A program made the translations under genes and the position numbers. This document shows, in pieces, positions 10,856 through 22,109 of a stretch of DNA of 64,000 bases. Within the stretch, counting starts at the first letter, position 1. Every line of letters begins with the position of its first letter. Source of the DNA: Anastrepha obliqua (Eukaryota; Arthropoda; Insecta; Diptera; Tephritidae); the NCBI RefSeq assembly GCF_027943255.1, contig NC_072892.1:165542792-165606791 (forward strand), read 5' to 3'. The notes beneath the pieces were generated by a model that was not told the DNA's origin, did not search any database, and was given only the letters and a program-made list of their open reading frames with translations.

Positions 10856-11215
10856 CAGTGACACTTATTCGTATGAATACACTCTTCATTTTAGTTTTAC
10901 TATCTTCTCTCTACCAAGTGTCCTAAAAGGACAATTTGAGCTCTAGTAGAGTCTTATACTGGCATGCTTGCGCTTTTGTTCATGAGTTTTGCGCGACATG
11001 CACCCCCAGAGGTTCTCCGCCGGATTTAAATCGGGACTGCATGCAGGCCACTTCATAAGCGGTATGTTGTGCTCTTCAAACCATTTCAACGATCCTTTGG
11101 AAACGTGAATGGCAGCGTTATCTTGCTGGGAAATGCTGTCTCCATCCATTTAATAATCGAAAAATGTGATGAGGGCATCGTCCAAAAATTCTGTGTACAT
11201 TTTGGAATGATGCCA
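10856..11215 (-). pseudogene. Tc1 (DD34E) transposon fragment
   Basis: Minus strand, 11149-10943: SQQDNAAIHVSKGSLKWFEE carries the second Asp. Thirty-four residues later SPDLNPAENLWG carries the Glu, the classic DD34E spacing of Tc1. A probable terminus CAGTGACACTTATTC starts at 10856 next to a TA (10854-10855). The opposite end and the N-terminal half are missing, and the frame continues with substitutions. Degraded copy. Confidence 0.8.
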
Positions 11216-11269
11216 TCAACAACACTGAAAATAAGTTAAAGTGAAAGGACTGTCCTTCTCTCCCACATA

Positions 11270-11512
11270 CAGGGTTTGATTGAAAAGTAATGAGCCTTCC
11301 CGCGCGGAGCGTCTGCCAAGCGATCAACCGAATCGGCTGGTAAGGGAAAATGATCGTTGGACCTTCCCCTTCCCCTTCCACCAGAAACCGGTCCCAGTTC
11401 GCTGGCAACAGCGGTGCAGTCAACATCGCTCCGCGCGTGAAAGCTGTTTTAAAAGTGTGTTGGGATTTCGACTCTCGAGTCCTCAAGGGTCCTATTTTTC
11501 AATCAAACCCTG
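11270..11512. mobile_element. 243-bp Tc1/mariner-type MITE
   Basis: The termini CAGGGTTTGATTGAAAAGTA (11270-) and its imperfect inverse (…TTTTTCAATCAAACCCTG, ending 11512) are flanked by TA on both sides (11268-11269, 11513-11514). The interior is GC-richer than its surroundings and noncoding; the long frames on both strands have no recognisable motif. It is probably a deletion derivative of a Tc1/mariner element. Confidence 0.8.
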
Positions 11513-11514
11513 TA

Positions 11515-12030
11515 TATATGTGTGTGCAAATATATATTTTAACAGCGATATATTTAATGTTGAATTGTCAATTGTTTTCAGTTCTTTTTGAGTTTTTAAT
11601 AAATACAAATTTTTTCATTGAGAATAAGGCATGCTTTTTCTTTTACCAAATTTTTAGAAATGCAGAATGATGACCCTAAGGATTTTATGCTGCTTAAAAT
11701 TTGTTTCACATATTTCCCAGAATTTGCACCTAAAAGAAGTTTATAAACAACATTTAGGACCTCTTTCCTCCACAACAAAAAAAAAACAAAATGGTTCGAT
11801 TGTTTGTTTTGAAATTTTAATGAGACATTCGTCATTTGTATGTAGAATCATCGAACTTTTCGAGAGAAAATAATGAAAAAATAATAATAATTTTGAGGAA
11901 CATCAACTATTCAATTTACAAGATTTTCGAATGATTGTTAAGTAGTTCGTTCGATAACCACTACTTCACAAAATAAAATGCTGCTTGTCGATGAACTTTT
12001 TCGACATGAGTGAGATTGTAATGAAAATCC
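11515..12030. other. no gene seen
   Basis: AT-rich, no motif or repeat boundary recognised. Confidence 0.45.
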
Positions 12031-12032
12031 TA

Positions 12033-13218
12033 CAGGGTGAACGATATGAAATATTACCTATTCAAAACACCATAACTTTTTTGTGTCAAATTAGTTTTCA
12101 TTGATTTCAAAGACAAAATTGTTCATAAATTATTATAATTTTAAAATTTATTCACTTTAGCTCGATATGACCACCTTTTGCCTTGACTATAGCCTTCAGA
12201 CGGTCAAAAAATGAGTTGCATGCTGCACGAATGTGATCTTGAGGTATTTTGGCCCATTCTCGTATACTCGCTTTTTTCAGCGCATCCATACTGGCATATT
12301 TTTTAGTCCTCACCTTGCTCTCCAAAATGGACCAAATGGAATAGTCCATCAGATTTGCGTCTGGCGAATTCGAGAGCCATTGTGTGGACGAAATGAAGTG
12401 TGGAGCATGATTTTTTAACCATTCTTGGTTAACGCGAGCTTTATGAGACGGGGCCGAGTCCTGTTGGAACGACCATGGTCTACGACCGAAATGTTTGTAT
12501 GTTCACGGCTCTAAAGCAGGCAGGCTTCTAAAACATTTTCCCGATAATAAGTCGCATTCACTTTGACACCAGGCTCGATAAAAACGATTGGAGAGCGTCC
12601 ATCAGCGGTCACTGCGCCCCAAACCATTACTTGCGATGGGAAATTCGAATGGCTTCGAGTGGCCATACGTAGGCTCAAATTCTCGTATGAGCGTTCGGTC
12701 AAATAAACACGATCGTTTTGAGTGTTTATAAACTGCTCAATTGGGAAATTTTTTTCATCAGAAAACACAATGTTAGGAAATTCGCCACGTTCGTGCAAGC
12801 ACAACAACTCCTTTGCTCTTTCGCATTGAACGTTTTTTTGCTGGGGTGAATGATCGTGTGCTTTTTGGAACTTGTAAGCCTTGACCTTGAGCTCATTTTT
12901 CAATATGTGTCGAATGCTGTCTTGCGATATTTTGAGTTCTTTGGCCATTTTTCTTCCACTTCGACGTGGATTTCGTTCAAGTCGAGCCTTCACTTTACGA
13001 ACCATTTCTGGCGTTGTTGCCAAATATAAGGCAGTCACACTATTACGTTTGAATTCCATCACAGAAAAATAAATTCAACAAAACTGATACGCAAATGTTT
13101 TTTATGGCTTATAAACAATATATTGAACTGGCATTAGAACAATTTTGACGTTAATGTCATGATCTGTTTTACAGATACAACAGTGTGAAGTTGGTAACAC
13201 TTCATATCGTTCACCCTG
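12033..13218 (-). mobile_element. DD37D (maT-like) element, nearly complete
   Basis: A 1,186-bp element with inverted termini CAGGGTGAACGATATGAA (12033- and the inverse ending 13218) and TA duplications at 12031-12032 and 13219-13220. It encodes one transposase on the minus strand with few lesions. The target duplications and near-identical termini suggest a fairly young insertion. Confidence 0.9.
12152..13062 (-). pseudogene. DD37D transposase, frameshifted
   Basis: The frame opens at about 13059 with MEFKRNSVTALYLATTPEMV. A helix-turn-helix part follows (RRSGRKMAKELKISQDSIRH). The first Asp is in NIVFSDEKNF. VMVWGAVTADGRSPIVFIEP is the sheet before the second Asp, which lies in WSFQQDSAPSHKARVNQEW. 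After 37 residues comes ANLMDYSIWSIL with the third Asp. The C-terminus is HIRAACNSFFDRLKAIVK, ending at 12152. All three catalytic residues are intact. A frameshift near 12510-12490 (after VLEACLL) breaks the frame, and the N-terminus looks short for the family. At about 300 residues it is close to full length. Confidence 0.85.
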
Positions 13219-13401
13219 TAGTATGAAAATATTTTGATTTCCATTTGAAATGCCAATAAATATAATAAACATATTTATGTTTGCAATAACAATATAAAAT
13301 TATACATTATATACTATAAAAAAACTCAAGTTTCAACATTTTTAGTTCTTCAAAAAAAAAAAAAATAAACCTAAATCCCGTCTTCATACAGCTTGATCCC
13401 C

Positions 13402-13620
13402 TTAAGGGGTTACATACGTCCAGAATTAAAAAAAACGATTTTTTTTAGAAAATGTAACTTCCTGACGAGGCTTTGATGCGCACAGGTAGCTGTCGAGCGA
13501 AATGCGCTTGAAAGGTTACAGTTGTTTTTCTCGAAACTACTTTTTCTGGCACAGTCTGCATGATAACTCATACCGTTTTTTATATTTTTTGATGCGTTTT
13601 TTTTTATTTGAATATTCGAA
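13402..13620. repeat. TTAAGGGG-type MITE end, truncated
   Basis: It starts with TTAA then GGGGTTACATACGTCCAG at 13402. About 120 bp in, it carries a stretch (ttttctcgaaactactttttctgg, then gataactc) that loosely matches the interior of the 16455 MITE family. No inverse terminus was found, so the right limit is a guess. Confidence 0.4.
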
Positions 13621-15195
13621 AGTGTTTTCTCTATCGTCTGTCGAGCCGGATTTTCATATATATTTATACAATATTTTTATTAAAAAATGGCAAAAAAAAA
13701 ATCGAAAGTCAAAAACCGGCCAAACAACTCCGATAACTATAACTTTATTTTACAAGAATTGTTTCACTTTTTACAGATCCATCAACGCTTCAAGGAGAAA
13801 TAAGCAATTTATTTTTTCATTGTTCTTTGGGTCACGAGATTTTTTATATACTAATTTTTGTAAAGAAAAATTAAAATAATTTTTTTTATAAAGTTTAAGT
13901 ACCAATAAAGAATGTATATACTTGTTTTATATTTATTTCTATTGTTAGGCCTTCTAAAAACGGTTTTTCTTTTAACGCATTTTTGGCGCTGCTTGACGCA
14001 TGTAAATAGACACCCTTAAAAAGACACTATTTTCTATTAAAACAGATACGAACCCTTTTCCCTTTGCTTTTCGTGAAGTAAAAAATGTTTTTCTAAAAAA
14101 AAAATATTTTAACCTCAGCTGATTTTCTAAAATAAAAATATTTTAACCCCAGCTGTACGGCCGTCAGCACTCAATGTCGACAGTAGCTACTCACGCCAGG
14201 GTTGCTGTTTTTTTTTTGCTGTTGATTTGCTAAACACTTTCATTATATTCGACTCGACGCCAATGCCATCTAATTATGCGGATCTATGCAAATATTCACA
14301 AAAGTTATTTATTCAATAAAAAACATTTAATTTTCTGCCTCTTGGAATTTACTTTTGTTTATTGTTATCGCCTTTTTTATTTGGCTTGCTTTTATTTGCC
14401 AATATATTTCATTATTTACTGCTTTCCCCCCATTGTTTTGTCTGCATAAAAAATATATTCAAATAAAAATTTGTGTAAATTAAAAATGTCCTACTAAATT
14501 TTAGAAATTTTTGTTTACGCTCATAAACAGTAGTCCGTAGGCGGACAGTTTTATTTTTCAAAGGAGTATTTTATCTATGGTGGTGTATGTGAGAATATGT
14601 ATGTATGTATATATGTATGTATGTGGGATGAATATGCAAAGCGAAATCGGCTGTGTTATATGAAATTTCATTCACTACCTTCTTTAAAATATCAAAAATC
14701 TGTTATTTTTTGAACGTGTTATAGGAAATTTCAAAAGCTCACGCCCACAACTAAGTCGGGACAAAGAACCAGACAATCGTTTTCTGAAAAATACATGCAG
14801 TAGACGTCATAATTCTACGCTCCCCCTATTTTGAAATAAAATTCTAAAATTCTAACGATAAGCTCATCACATTGAAATTCATCATTTGTGTTTTTTGCTA
14901 TCGTAGTAGTCATGCTGGCATCGATTCTAACGGTACTTATTTGCGGTTTGCGATTTGTTTGCTGTTTGGCAAAGGGTAAGTATTCATTCGATAGAACTCT
15001 TTCTGCTCTACAAAACTATGTTCATTGTATTTTTGAGTTATTTAATTTTTCATTAGTTTTGAGACTGAGAAATCGAATACCCACCGACACCTTTTCTTCT
15101 TTGCTTTTCATCGGGGTCAATAAGCTGCCGAAGCAGCAAATAACATTTGCGATGTGTAGGAGAAGGTGTCATACGCGGATATGCAGCACGGAAAT
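13621..15195. other. no gene seen
   Basis: AT-rich; a TATG/TG microsatellite lies near 14590-14625. The open frames at 13502-13879 and 14888-15202 have low-complexity, F- and K-rich content without motifs. Confidence 0.45.
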
Positions 15196-15199
15196 GATT

Positions 15200-16090
15200 T
15201 GAAAAGCTCAAAAATGGCGAATGGCGACTTTGACGTCGAGGCTACATCCCCCGGGCGTAAGGCCTACTGAATTCTATGAGGAACGTCTCAAATCACTCAA
15301 AATCATTGAAAGAGAACGGTTGCCAAACAAATTGTGAATTGGGGGAAAAATGAACTGCGATCACAAAACGATTTTCAATCACCTACATGAGATTTACCGG
15401 AAAATGGGCGCTTCACGACCTCAATGAAAAAAAAACAAAAAAAAAATCGCCTTCAAATTGCTTCTCAGCATCTCGCCCGCCATAGAGCAACACGCAGTCA
15501 TAAACAGCGCTTTTTGTGGCGAATCGTTACGGGAGATGAGAAATGGCGTCTATATGAATATGAAGCATATAAAGAAGTGGATGGCTCTAGGAGATACCCC
15601 AAAGACGAGAGTCAAGCCGGATCTTGATCAAAACAAGATCATGATATGTGTTTAATGGGACTCAGAGGGCATGATGCACTGGGAAATGCTCGAAAACAAT
15701 GCCACTGTCAACAAGGAGCTCTGCATTGCCCAGCTCCACCGCGTGAATGAACCTATTCGACTGAAAAGTCCTGTTTGACATGCTCAAGCCATAATCCTTC
15801 ACGATAACGCCAGGTCCCATGTTACACAAGTCGTCAAAGCCGCACTCCAAGAGCTCGAATGGGCCGTCCTTCAGCATCTGCCGTATTCTCCGGACTTTGC
15901 ACCGGCCGACCACCATCTTTTCTGCTCCCTATCAAACCAACTTTCGATAATAAAGAAGTCCTTAAAAATTGGCTCAACAATTTCTTTGACACCAGATCAG
16001 GCGATTTCTGGCGGCACGGCATCAACAAATTTGTCGAGAGGTAGGAAGAGGTTGGAAACAGCATCAGCATCAGTGAATATCTGCGTGACT
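15200..16090 (+). pseudogene. DD34D mariner in the left arm of the inverted repeat
   Basis: Plus strand, in shifting frames: DHKTIFNHLHEIYRKMG, then RIVTGDEKWRLYEYEAYKE (first Asp) and KPDLDQNKIMICV. ILHDNARSHVTQVVKAALQE follows (second Asp), then SPDFAPADHHLFCSLSNQ (third Asp, 34-residue spacing). Several frameshifts and stops, including TAA replacing Trp near 15654, inactivate it. The same C-terminal half is present in reverse at 21432-22109 with about 85-90 percent identity by eye. Confidence 0.8.
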
Positions 16091-17167
16091 AACTTACTGA
16101 TATTTTGTTCTACGAACGATTGGCTACGAACTTATTCCGCACTCTAATAAATACCGACGGATGACCTTAAAGTCAATGTCGTATGTTCTTTAGTTAAGTT
16201 ATTTCTAGTGCTTAAAATGTATAAATATTTTTGTTTTAATAAAGAACACTATCTAACATTTCTATCTATCTCATTCAGTACATTTTATTTCTAGTTCAAA
16301 ATTTGGGCGAAGGTTTGTTGTAAGGTTTTGTTAAATGCTATTTCTAAATGTGATTTCAGTGATCCAAGGGCCATTTAGAAATACTATTAGCTCAAAAACT
16401 GGAAGCAATCTGACAAAACTCAGGAGGAAATTAAATTAAGAGGAACCCAATTAAGGGGACAGATACCAGTAAAATTTCGAAGAAAATTTTTTTTTCATAA
16501 AATGTTAATGTTAATCCTTCAAGAACATGTCAAAAAAATTTTAGAACGTAAATTTAAGTATTTCTTATATTATAGATCGTCAACCGTGACGACACTATTC
16601 TGTGCGTTCGAGTGCTGGGAGGGGAATTTTCATGTATTCAAACTTTAGACGCGTTTTTCTCAAAACTATATTTTTCGAATTGGCGTACACGATAACTCGA
16701 AAAGATATAGACCGATCTCACATTATTATTACACACATCTTTTTTATGATATTACTTTCTATGTGTTTAAAATTTTTAAAAAATTTTCAAAAAAATAATT
16801 TTTTCGAAGAAAAAATAGTAGGAAAATTCAACCCAAAATTAATTTTTTTTTTAAGTATTTTCGTCCGCGAATTTTTTCCCCCATTTTTGTTTAATTCATA
16901 TAGAAATTATGGTTTTTTGTATTCAGGTTACTGACGCCGATGCTACAATGCCCGCCGATTGAGAAGCCCCGCTGCGACCTTCCTGGAAGAATTGAGCGAA
17001 CATCCGCCATTTTAAATGATTAAAATAAAAAAAATTGTTTTATATTATTTTAATGTATAAATAAACTGTATGCCAATTTTGAATAAAATACATATATTGA
17101 CTTCTTCATCTTAAATAATTTTAATGGAAACCAGGGAAAATATGGCCGTCTACAGGTATCTATCCCC
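15540..17167 (+). repeat. left arm of a large imperfect inverted repeat
   Basis: The sequence from the middle of the mariner pseudogene through the MITE at 16455-17167 recurs in reverse complement at 20352-22030. Beyond 17167 (inner side) and upstream of about 15540 (outer side) the similarity stops. Arms differ by scattered substitutions and small indels, so the inversion is much older than the tandem duplication inside it. Confidence 0.8.
16455..17167 (+). mobile_element. TTAAGGGGACAG-family MITE, copy in unit 1
   Basis: A 713-bp noncoding element. Its termini are GGGGACAGATACC (left) and the inverse of GGGGATAGATACC (right), flanked by TTAA on the left (16451-16454) and by TTGA, a one-base change, on the right. 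The 110-codon open frame inside is not conserved as protein in the other copies, so I do not treat it as a gene. Confidence 0.8.
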
Positions 17168-18223
17168 TTGAGCCGGAGTATTTCAAAAATGTGCTGATGT
17201 AGTCTAGCTTTTGGTTTAAAATATTTGCCGACCTGTGCCGCAAAAATTATCACCGTGCTATTTTCTCTACTACCTTAAACCTTAAATAATAATCCGAGCC
17301 TTAATGAATAATTTGCTAATGAACAAGAGCTGCCAACTATGAATCACATTACCGCCTTTCCCTAATTCTTATGTTAATATTTTTTTTTTTCTTCATAAAA
17401 TTTGGTGTCAAAAGCATTTTGAAAGCTGTGCTCATATACCTACATAAATGTAAAAAGAATTCCAAAAAATTAAAGGAGAATCCAATTTTCGGCAATTCGT
17501 TAGTAAAATATTGCTTATATAATTAACCAGACGTTAACGCAATTGTTTTTGGGTAGAAGCGAATCCAAGATTTGTTGGTCAACCATAAATTAGATACTAA
17601 ACTTTTTAGCTAAGAATGCTGACAAATGTGAAGAAGCCGACAAAAACGGCATCTAACAAAATGATAAATTTGTATATTAAAGTAGTTGAGCGCGAAGAGG
17701 CGCAAAAAAAACCAATTTAAAAATATTTATGTGATGGGTTATGATGGCGTCTATTAAAAATGTTAGTATAAATTAGCGTTTCTAATTGATTGGTCAGAGG
17801 CGGATCATAATCAACTAATTATCCATAGCCAAACCGAATGCGTGTGATGACCCATTCATCTTTTGGTCAATTTAATTGGGTAACCAGCTGAGAATTTCGA
17901 ATGTAATTAGAGCTTCTGCTTTCGTTTAATTAGTGGAGTTTTTCTAATTTTGGTACTAAATACTATGAATTAGTCATAACATAATTCTAACAAAAAAATA
18001 TTTGGGGAAAACTGAAATTTTTCGCTTGTTAGATGTGGCAGTTGCCAGTGAAAATTTGTTAGCGCTCTCTTTAGTGAATAGATTTATTTACCAGAAAACT
18101 TTGTACAGAGAGGCTTTAGATGTTGGATGAAGTGTTCATAAAAGTATAGTAAACATATGAATATATGTACACAGAAATATAATTTCTGTTTTTTAGGGCA
18201 AAAGTTTCGATAGATGATTTTAC
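17168..18223. other. spacer between inverted MITEs, no gene seen
   Basis: Unique AT-rich spacer (duplicated at 19292-20347). No coding motif or RNA gene recognised. Confidence 0.5.
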
Positions 18224-18491
18224 TTAAGGGGACAGATACCTGTAGACGGCCATATTTTCCCTGGTTTTCATTAAAATTATTTAAGATGAAGAAGTCAATA
18301 TATTTGTTTCTAAATTGGCATACAGTTTATTTATACATTAAAATAATATAAAACAGTTTTTTTTATTTTTTTTCATTTAAAATGGCGGATGTTCGCTCAA
18401 TTCTTCCAGGAAGGTCGCAGCAGGGCTTCTCAATCGGCGTCAGTGACCTGAATACAAAAAACCATAATTTCTATATGAAGTAAACAAAAAT

Positions 18492-20615
18492 GGGCCATTT
18501 AGAAATACTATTAGCTCAAAAACTGGAAGCAATCTGACAAAACTCAGGAGGAAATTAAATTAAGAGGAACCCAATTAAGGGGACAGATACCAGTAAAATT
18601 TCGAAGAAAATTTTTTTTTCATAAAATGTTAATGTTAATCCTTCAAGAACATGTCAAAAAAATTTTAGAACGTAAATTTAAGTATTTCTTATATTATAGA
18701 TCGTCAACCGTGACGACACTATTCTGTGCGTTCGAGTGCTGGGAGGGGAATTTTCATGTATTCAAACTTTAGACGCGTTTTTCTCAAAACTATATTTTTC
18801 GAATTGGCGTACACGATAACTCGAAAAGATATAGACCGATCTCACATTATTATTACACACATCTTTTTTATGATATTACTTTCTATGTGTTTAAAATTTT
18901 TAAAAAATTTTCAAAAAAATAATTTTTTCGAAGAAAAAATAGTAGGAAAATTCAACCCAAAATTAATTTTTTTTTTAAGTATTTTCGTCCGCGAATTTTT
19001 TCCCCCATTTTTGTTTAATTCATATAGAAATTATGGTTTTTTGTATTCAGGTTACTGACGCCGATGCTACAATGCCCGCCGATTGAGAAGCCCCGCTGCG
19101 ACCTTCCTGGAAGAATTGAGCGAACATCCGCCATTTTAAATGATTAAAATAAAAAAAATTGTTTTATATTATTTTAATGTATAAATAAACTGTATGCCAA
19201 TTTTGAATAAAATACATATATTGACTTCTTCATCTTAAATAATTTTAATGGAAACCAGGGAAAATATGGCCGTCTACAGGTATCTATCCCCTTGAGCCGG
19301 AGTATTTCAAAAATGTGCTGATGTAGTCTAGCTTTTGGTTTAAAATATTTGCCGACCTGTGCCGCAAAAATTATCACCGTGCTATTTTCTCTACTACCTT
19401 AAACCTTAAATAATAATCCGAGCCTTAATGAATAATTTGCTAATGAACAAGAGCTGCCAACTATGAATCACATTACCGCCTTTCCCTAATTCTTATGTTA
19501 ATATTTTTTTTTTTCTTCATAAAATTTGGTGTCAAAAGCATTTTGAAAGCTGTGCTCATATACCTACATAAATGTAAAAAGAATTCCAAAAAATTAAAGG
19601 AGAATCCAATTTTCGGCAATTCGTTAGTAAAATATTGCTTATATAATTAACCAGACGTTAACGCAATTGTTTTTGGGTAGAAGCGAATCCAAGATTTGTT
19701 GGTCAACCATAAATTAGATACTAAACTTTTTAGCTAAGAATGCTGACAAATGTGAAGAAGCCGACAAAAACGGCATCTAACAAAATGATAAATTTGTATA
19801 TTAAAGTAGTTGAGCGCGAAGAGGCGCAAAAAAAACCAATTTAAAAATATTTATGTGATGGGTTATGATGGCGTCTATTAAAAATGTTAGTATAAATTAG
19901 CGTTTCTAATTGATTGGTCAGAGGCGGATCATAATCAACTAATTATCCATAGCCAAACCGAATGCGTGTGATGACCCATTCATCTTTTGGTCAATTTAAT
20001 TGGGTAACCAGCTGAGAATTTCGAATGTAATTAGAGCTTCTGCTTTCGTTTAATTAGTGGAGTTTTTCTAATTTTGGTACTAAATACTATGAATTAGTCA
20101 TAACATAATTCTAACAAAAAAATATTTGGGGAAAACTGAAATTTTTCGCTTGTTAGATGTGGCAGTTGCCAGTGAAAATTTGTTAGCGCTCTCTTTAGTG
20201 AATAGATTTATTTACCAGAAAACTTTGTACAGAGAGGCTTTAGATGTTGGATGAAGTGTTCATAAAAGTATAGTAAACATATGAATATATGTACACAGAA
20301 ATATAATTTCTGTTTTTTAGGGCAAAAGTTTCGATAGATGATTTTACTTAAGGGGACAGATACCTGTAGACGGCCATATTTTCCCTGGTTTTCATTAAAA
20401 TTATTTAAGATGAAGAAGTCAATATATTTGTTTCTAAATTGGCATACAGTTTATTTATACATTAAAATAATATAAAACAGTTTTTTTTATTTTTTTTCAT
20501 TTAAAATGGCGGATGTTCGCTCAATTCTTCCAGGAAGGTCGCAGCAGGGCTTCTCAATCGGCGTCAGTGACCTGAATACAAAAAACCATAATTTCTATAT
20601 GAAGTAAACAAAAAT
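18492..20615. repeat. tandem duplication, unit 2 (2,124 bp)
   Basis: Copy of 16368-18491. By eye it is identical, including both open frames of the MITE at 18726-19058. It begins at the internal junction AAAATGGG/CCATTTAG. After 20615 the sequence continues into the rest of the inverted MITE, which unit 1 lacks. Confidence 0.9.
18579..19291 (+). mobile_element. TTAAGGGGACAG-family MITE, copy in unit 2
   Basis: Exact copy, offset 2,124 bp, of the element at 16455-17167; it arose by the tandem duplication, not by transposition. Confidence 0.8.
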
Positions 20616-21050
20616 GGGGGAAAAAACTCGCGGACGAAAATACTTGAAAAAAATGAATTTTGGGGCGAATTTTCCTACTATTTTTGCTTCGAAACAATTA
20701 TTTTTTCAAAAAATTTTCAAAAAGTTGTAAATTCACATAGAAAGTAATATCATAAAAAAGATGTGTGTAATAATAATTTGAGATCGGTCTATATCTTTTC
20801 GAGTTATCGTGTACGTCAATTCGAAAAATATAGTTTCGAGAAAAACGCGTCTAAAGTTTGAATACATGAAAATTCCCCTCCCAGTGCTCGAACGCAAAGA
20901 ATGGAGTCGTCCCGGTTGACGATCTATAATATAAGAAATACTTAAATTTACGTTCTAAAAAATTGTCTGACATATTCTTGAAGGATTCTATTAACATTTT
21001 GTGAAAAATCAAACACATGTTTTTTCGAAATTTTACTGGTATCTGTCCCC
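20352..21050 (-). mobile_element. TTAAGGGGACAG-family MITE, inverted copy
   Basis: A 699-bp element in reverse orientation, flanked by TTAA on both sides (20348-20351 and 21051-21054). The termini GGGGACAGATACC form a perfect inverted pair. Its first 264 bp are also present at 18228-18491, truncated at the duplication junction. Confidence 0.85.
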
Positions 21051-22030
21051 TTAATTGGGTTCCTCTTAATTTAATTTCCTCCTGAGTTTTGTCAGATTGC
21101 TTCCAGTTTTTGAGCTAATAGTATTTCGAAATGGGCCTTGGATCACTGGAATCAAATTTAAGAAGAGCATTTAACAAAACCTTACAACAAACCTTTGCCC
21201 AAATTTTGAACTTGAAATAAAATGTACTGAATGAGATAGATAGAAATGGTAGATAGTGTTCTTTATTAAAACAAAAATATTTATACATTTTAAGCACTAG
21301 AAATAACTTAGCTAAAGAACATACGACATTGACTCTAAGCTCATCTGTCGGTATTTAATAGGTTGGGGAATAAGTTCTTAGCCAATCGTTCGTAGAACAA
21401 AAAACAATAATTATACCAGTAAGTTAGTCACTCAGATATTCACTGATGCTGATGCTGTTTCCAACCTCTTCCTACCTCTCCGCCAATTTGTTGATGCCGG
21501 TCCGCCAAAAATCGCCTGATCTGGTGTCAAAGAAATTATTGAGTCAGTTTTTAAGGACTTCTTTTTTATCGCAGGCTGGTTTGACAGGGAGCGGAAAAGA
21601 TGGTAATCGGTCGGAGCAAGACCCGGGGAATACCGTGGAGGCTGAAGGATCTTCCATTCCAGCTCTTGAAGTGCCACTTTGACCACTTGTGTATAATGGA
21701 GCCTTACCTTGTCGTGAAGAAGTATGGCTTGACCATATCTTTCAGGTCTTTTCAGTCAAAAAGCCTCATTCACATGGTGTAGCTGGGCAATGTAGAGCTG
21801 ATTGTAAACCGTGGCATTCTTTTCTAGCATTTCCCAGTGCACCCTTCCCTCCCAGTCCCACCAAACACATATCATGATCTTCTTTGTATTAAGATCCGGC
21901 TTGACTCTCGGCTTTGTCGTATCTCCTGGAGCAACCCACTTCTTTCTTTGCTTCATATTGATGTGCTCGTATAGGCACCACGCTCTGATAAGTACCGCCT
22001 CGGTGGTTTGGCTACTTGATTCACTGTAGA
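20352..22030 (-). repeat. right arm of the large inverted repeat
   Basis: Reverse complement partner of 15540-17167. It contains the MITE, the shared 500-bp flank (polyadenylation-like aataaagaac region), and the mariner C-terminal half. Confidence 0.8.
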
Positions 22031-22109
22031 CACTGTGGGTATATGAAATTTCATCAATAATGATTAAAAAACTGTGCGAAAGCATGGCATCTTGAGTGGA
22101 ATTTGTCAT
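21432..22109 (-). pseudogene. DD34D mariner in the right arm
   Basis: Minus strand: LYEHINMKQRKKWVAPGDT, then KIMICVWWDWEGRVHWEML, a second-Asp region read near 21690, VKVALQELEWKILQPPRYS and GLAPTDYHLFRSLSNQ (third Asp). The TGDEKW block with the first Asp is missing upstream. Dead copy, colinear with 15540-16090. Confidence 0.75.

Larger units (their letters stand above)
16368..18491. repeat. tandem duplication, unit 1 (2,124 bp)
   Basis: Every base I compared in this unit recurs 2,124 bp downstream. The unit holds the end of the left arm, the MITE 16455-17167, about 1 kb of unique spacer, and the first 264 bp of the inverted MITE (18228-18491). It ends at a GGG shared by both junctions. 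Confidence 0.9.

Noticed and set aside
14888..15202. 104-codon frame with a hydrophobic start (ATVVVMLASILTVLI-like)
   Set aside because: It looked like a signal peptide, but there is no homology, no splice context and no conserved downstream sequence.
16602..19058. Identical 110-codon open frames at 16602-16934 and 18726-19058
   Set aside because: They lie in a noncoding MITE, are identical only because of the tandem duplication, and are not conserved in the diverged copies at 3528 and 20352.
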